DNA from: Ancylobacter koreensis
GTDB lineage: Bacteria; Pseudomonadota; Alphaproteobacteria; Rhizobiales; Xanthobacteraceae
Assembly (NCBI RefSeq): GCF_023016525.1
Contig: NZ_JALKCG010000006.1
Span: 1-64,000 of the forward strand
DNA length: 64,000 nt
Direction: 5' to 3'
Position numbers and translations under genes: made by a program. This document shows positions 63,202-64,000 of the stretch, piece by piece; the first letter of the stretch is position 1, and each line of letters starts with the position of its first letter. The notes below the pieces were generated by a model. The model worked only from the letters and a program-made list of their open reading frames with translations. It was not told the DNA's origin and searched no databases.

Positions 63202-64000
63202 TCACCTTTGGCCCTTGAAGTAAGGCTTCATCAGCGCGCGCGGATAGTCGGCGCGGCGGGCAACCAGAACAAGCGCGGCAATGGAGAAAATATAGGGCAG
63301 CATCAGGAATATCTGGCTCGGCACCGCCCCGCCGGCGATGGTCTGGATGCGCAGCTGGTAGGCGTCGAGCGCGCCGAACAGCAGCGCCCCGAGCAGCGCC
63401 TTGCCCGGCCGCCAGGAGGCGAAGACGGTGAGCGCGATGCACACCCAGCCGCGTCCGTTGATCATGCCAAAATAGAAGGCGTTGAAGGCCGAGAGGGTGA
63501 GGAAGGCCCCGCCCAGCGCCATCAGCGCCGAACCGGCCATGACAGCGCCGATGCGCAGCGCGACGACGGAAAGCCCCTGCGCCTCCACCGCCTCCGGGTT
63601 GTCGCCCACCGCACGGATGGCGAGGCCCAGCGGCGTACGCGAGAGCACCACGGCGAGGATGCCGACGCAGGCGAAGGCGAAGACGGTGAGCGCCGTCTGC
63701 TGGGCGAGGATCGGCCCGATGAACGGCAGGTCGCCCAGCACCGGCACGTCGAGCGGCGGGAACGGCTCGATGCGCGGCGGCGTCGCCACATTGGGAAATG
63801 CAACGCGGTAGCCGAAATAGGCGGCGGAAGTGGCCAGCAGCGTGACCCCGATGCCAGTGACATGCTGGGAAAGCCCCAGCGGCACGGTGAGCACGCCATG
63901 CACCAGCCCGAAAGCCGCTCCCGTAAGCGCGGCCACAGCCACGCCGCCCCAGAGCGGGGCGCCGAGATAGACGGCGAGCCAGCCCGACATGGCGCCGGCG
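63202..64000 (-). CDS. ABC transporter permease, BmpC/YufQ-type (5' end cut by the window)
   Basis: This frame runs off the right end of the window; the visible 266 residues are the C-terminal part. Multi-helix BPD_transp_2 signatures are seen: LSQHVTGIGVTLLATSAAYF, TPLGLAIRAVGDNPEAVEAQ (EAA-like loop), and FGMINGRGWVCIALTVFASW. The subclass serves nucleoside, purine or simple-sugar uptake. The Met at 63990 is internal; the reading frame stays open upstream (codons for Ala-Gly-Ala), so the start is outside. It is cotranscribed with the CodA-like gene, 10 bases apart. Confidence 0.9.
   Translation of the reverse strand, partial: AGAMSGWLAVYLGAPLWGGVAVAALTGAAFGLVHGVLTVPLGLSQHVTGIGVTLLATSAAYFGYRVAFPNVATPPRIEPFPPLDVPVLGDLPFIGPILAQQTALTVFAFACVGILAVVLSRTPLGLAIRAVGDNPEAVEAQGLSVVALRIGAVMAGSALMALGGAFLTLSAFNAFYFGMINGRGWVCIALTVFASWRPGKALLGALLFGALDAYQLRIQTIAGGAVPSQIFLMLPYIFSIAALVLVARRADYPRALMKPYFKGQR

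Overview
The window is 64 kb of GC-rich chromosome with dense coding and no plasmid, phage or insertion-sequence genes. The best fit is an alphaproteobacterium of the order Hyphomicrobiales (Rhizobiales), possibly near Xanthobacteraceae. This rests on a giant apolipoprotein-like homologue of the Growth Pole Ring protein, an Omp25/31-type barrel, a rhizobial-length malonyl-CoA decarboxylase, a sigma-EcfG-type promoter, and short interspersed palindromes. The genus is an inference.

Layout. 1-6 kb: tail of a FliO-like protein, dksA, a MipA/OmpV barrel, a sixA-ycjX-ycjF-like operon and a 2Fe-2S ferredoxin. 6.3-12 kb: the 1900-residue GPR-like polar-growth scaffold. 12-19 kb: an RND efflux pair, murJ and a Uma2 nuclease. 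19.6-23.3 kb: a sugar aminotransferase/dehydrogenase pair and an SH3 protein. 23.6-30.8 kb: pncB, a 47-residue membrane protein, a DapA-fold protein without its catalytic lysine, an Old Yellow Enzyme, a transglutaminase, two small proteins and a diguanylate cyclase. 30.9-34.1 kb: tRNA-Lys(CTT) and a tctCBA uptake operon. 34.3-37.1 kb: a translationally coupled pabB-pabA-pabC-like operon for folate. 37.3-41.2 kb: a DUF6600 protein and leuA with a leucine-rich leader peptide. 41.3-44.9 kb: emrAB-type efflux with a divergent TetR regulator and twin operators. 45-50 kb: cyclopropane fatty acid synthase, malonyl-CoA decarboxylase, mntH with two repeated upstream boxes, and a DUF3750 protein. 50-56.7 kb: a lytic transglycosylase, an Omp25-like barrel, a GMC oxidoreductase, a mepA/L,D-transpeptidase pair, a PRC-barrel protein with a sigma-EcfG-type promoter, and a YegP protein. 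56.7-64 kb: lepA, two metallo-beta-lactamase-fold proteins, a secreted alpha/beta hydrolase, a CodA-like deaminase and a nucleobase-type ABC permease cut by the window edge.

Theme. Many genes concern the envelope: polar-growth scaffold, lipid II flippase, lytic transglycosylase, murein endopeptidase, L,D-transpeptidase, several barrels and two efflux systems. The rest is housekeeping and nutrient uptake. Most intergenic gaps that are not promoters hold bidirectional terminators or REP-like palindromes of two families. I found no CRISPR array, prophage, toxin-antitoxin pair or obvious unknown multigene system. The most unusual items are the GPR-like repeat protein, the lysine-less DapA paralogue, the leuA leader and the stress-type promoter.
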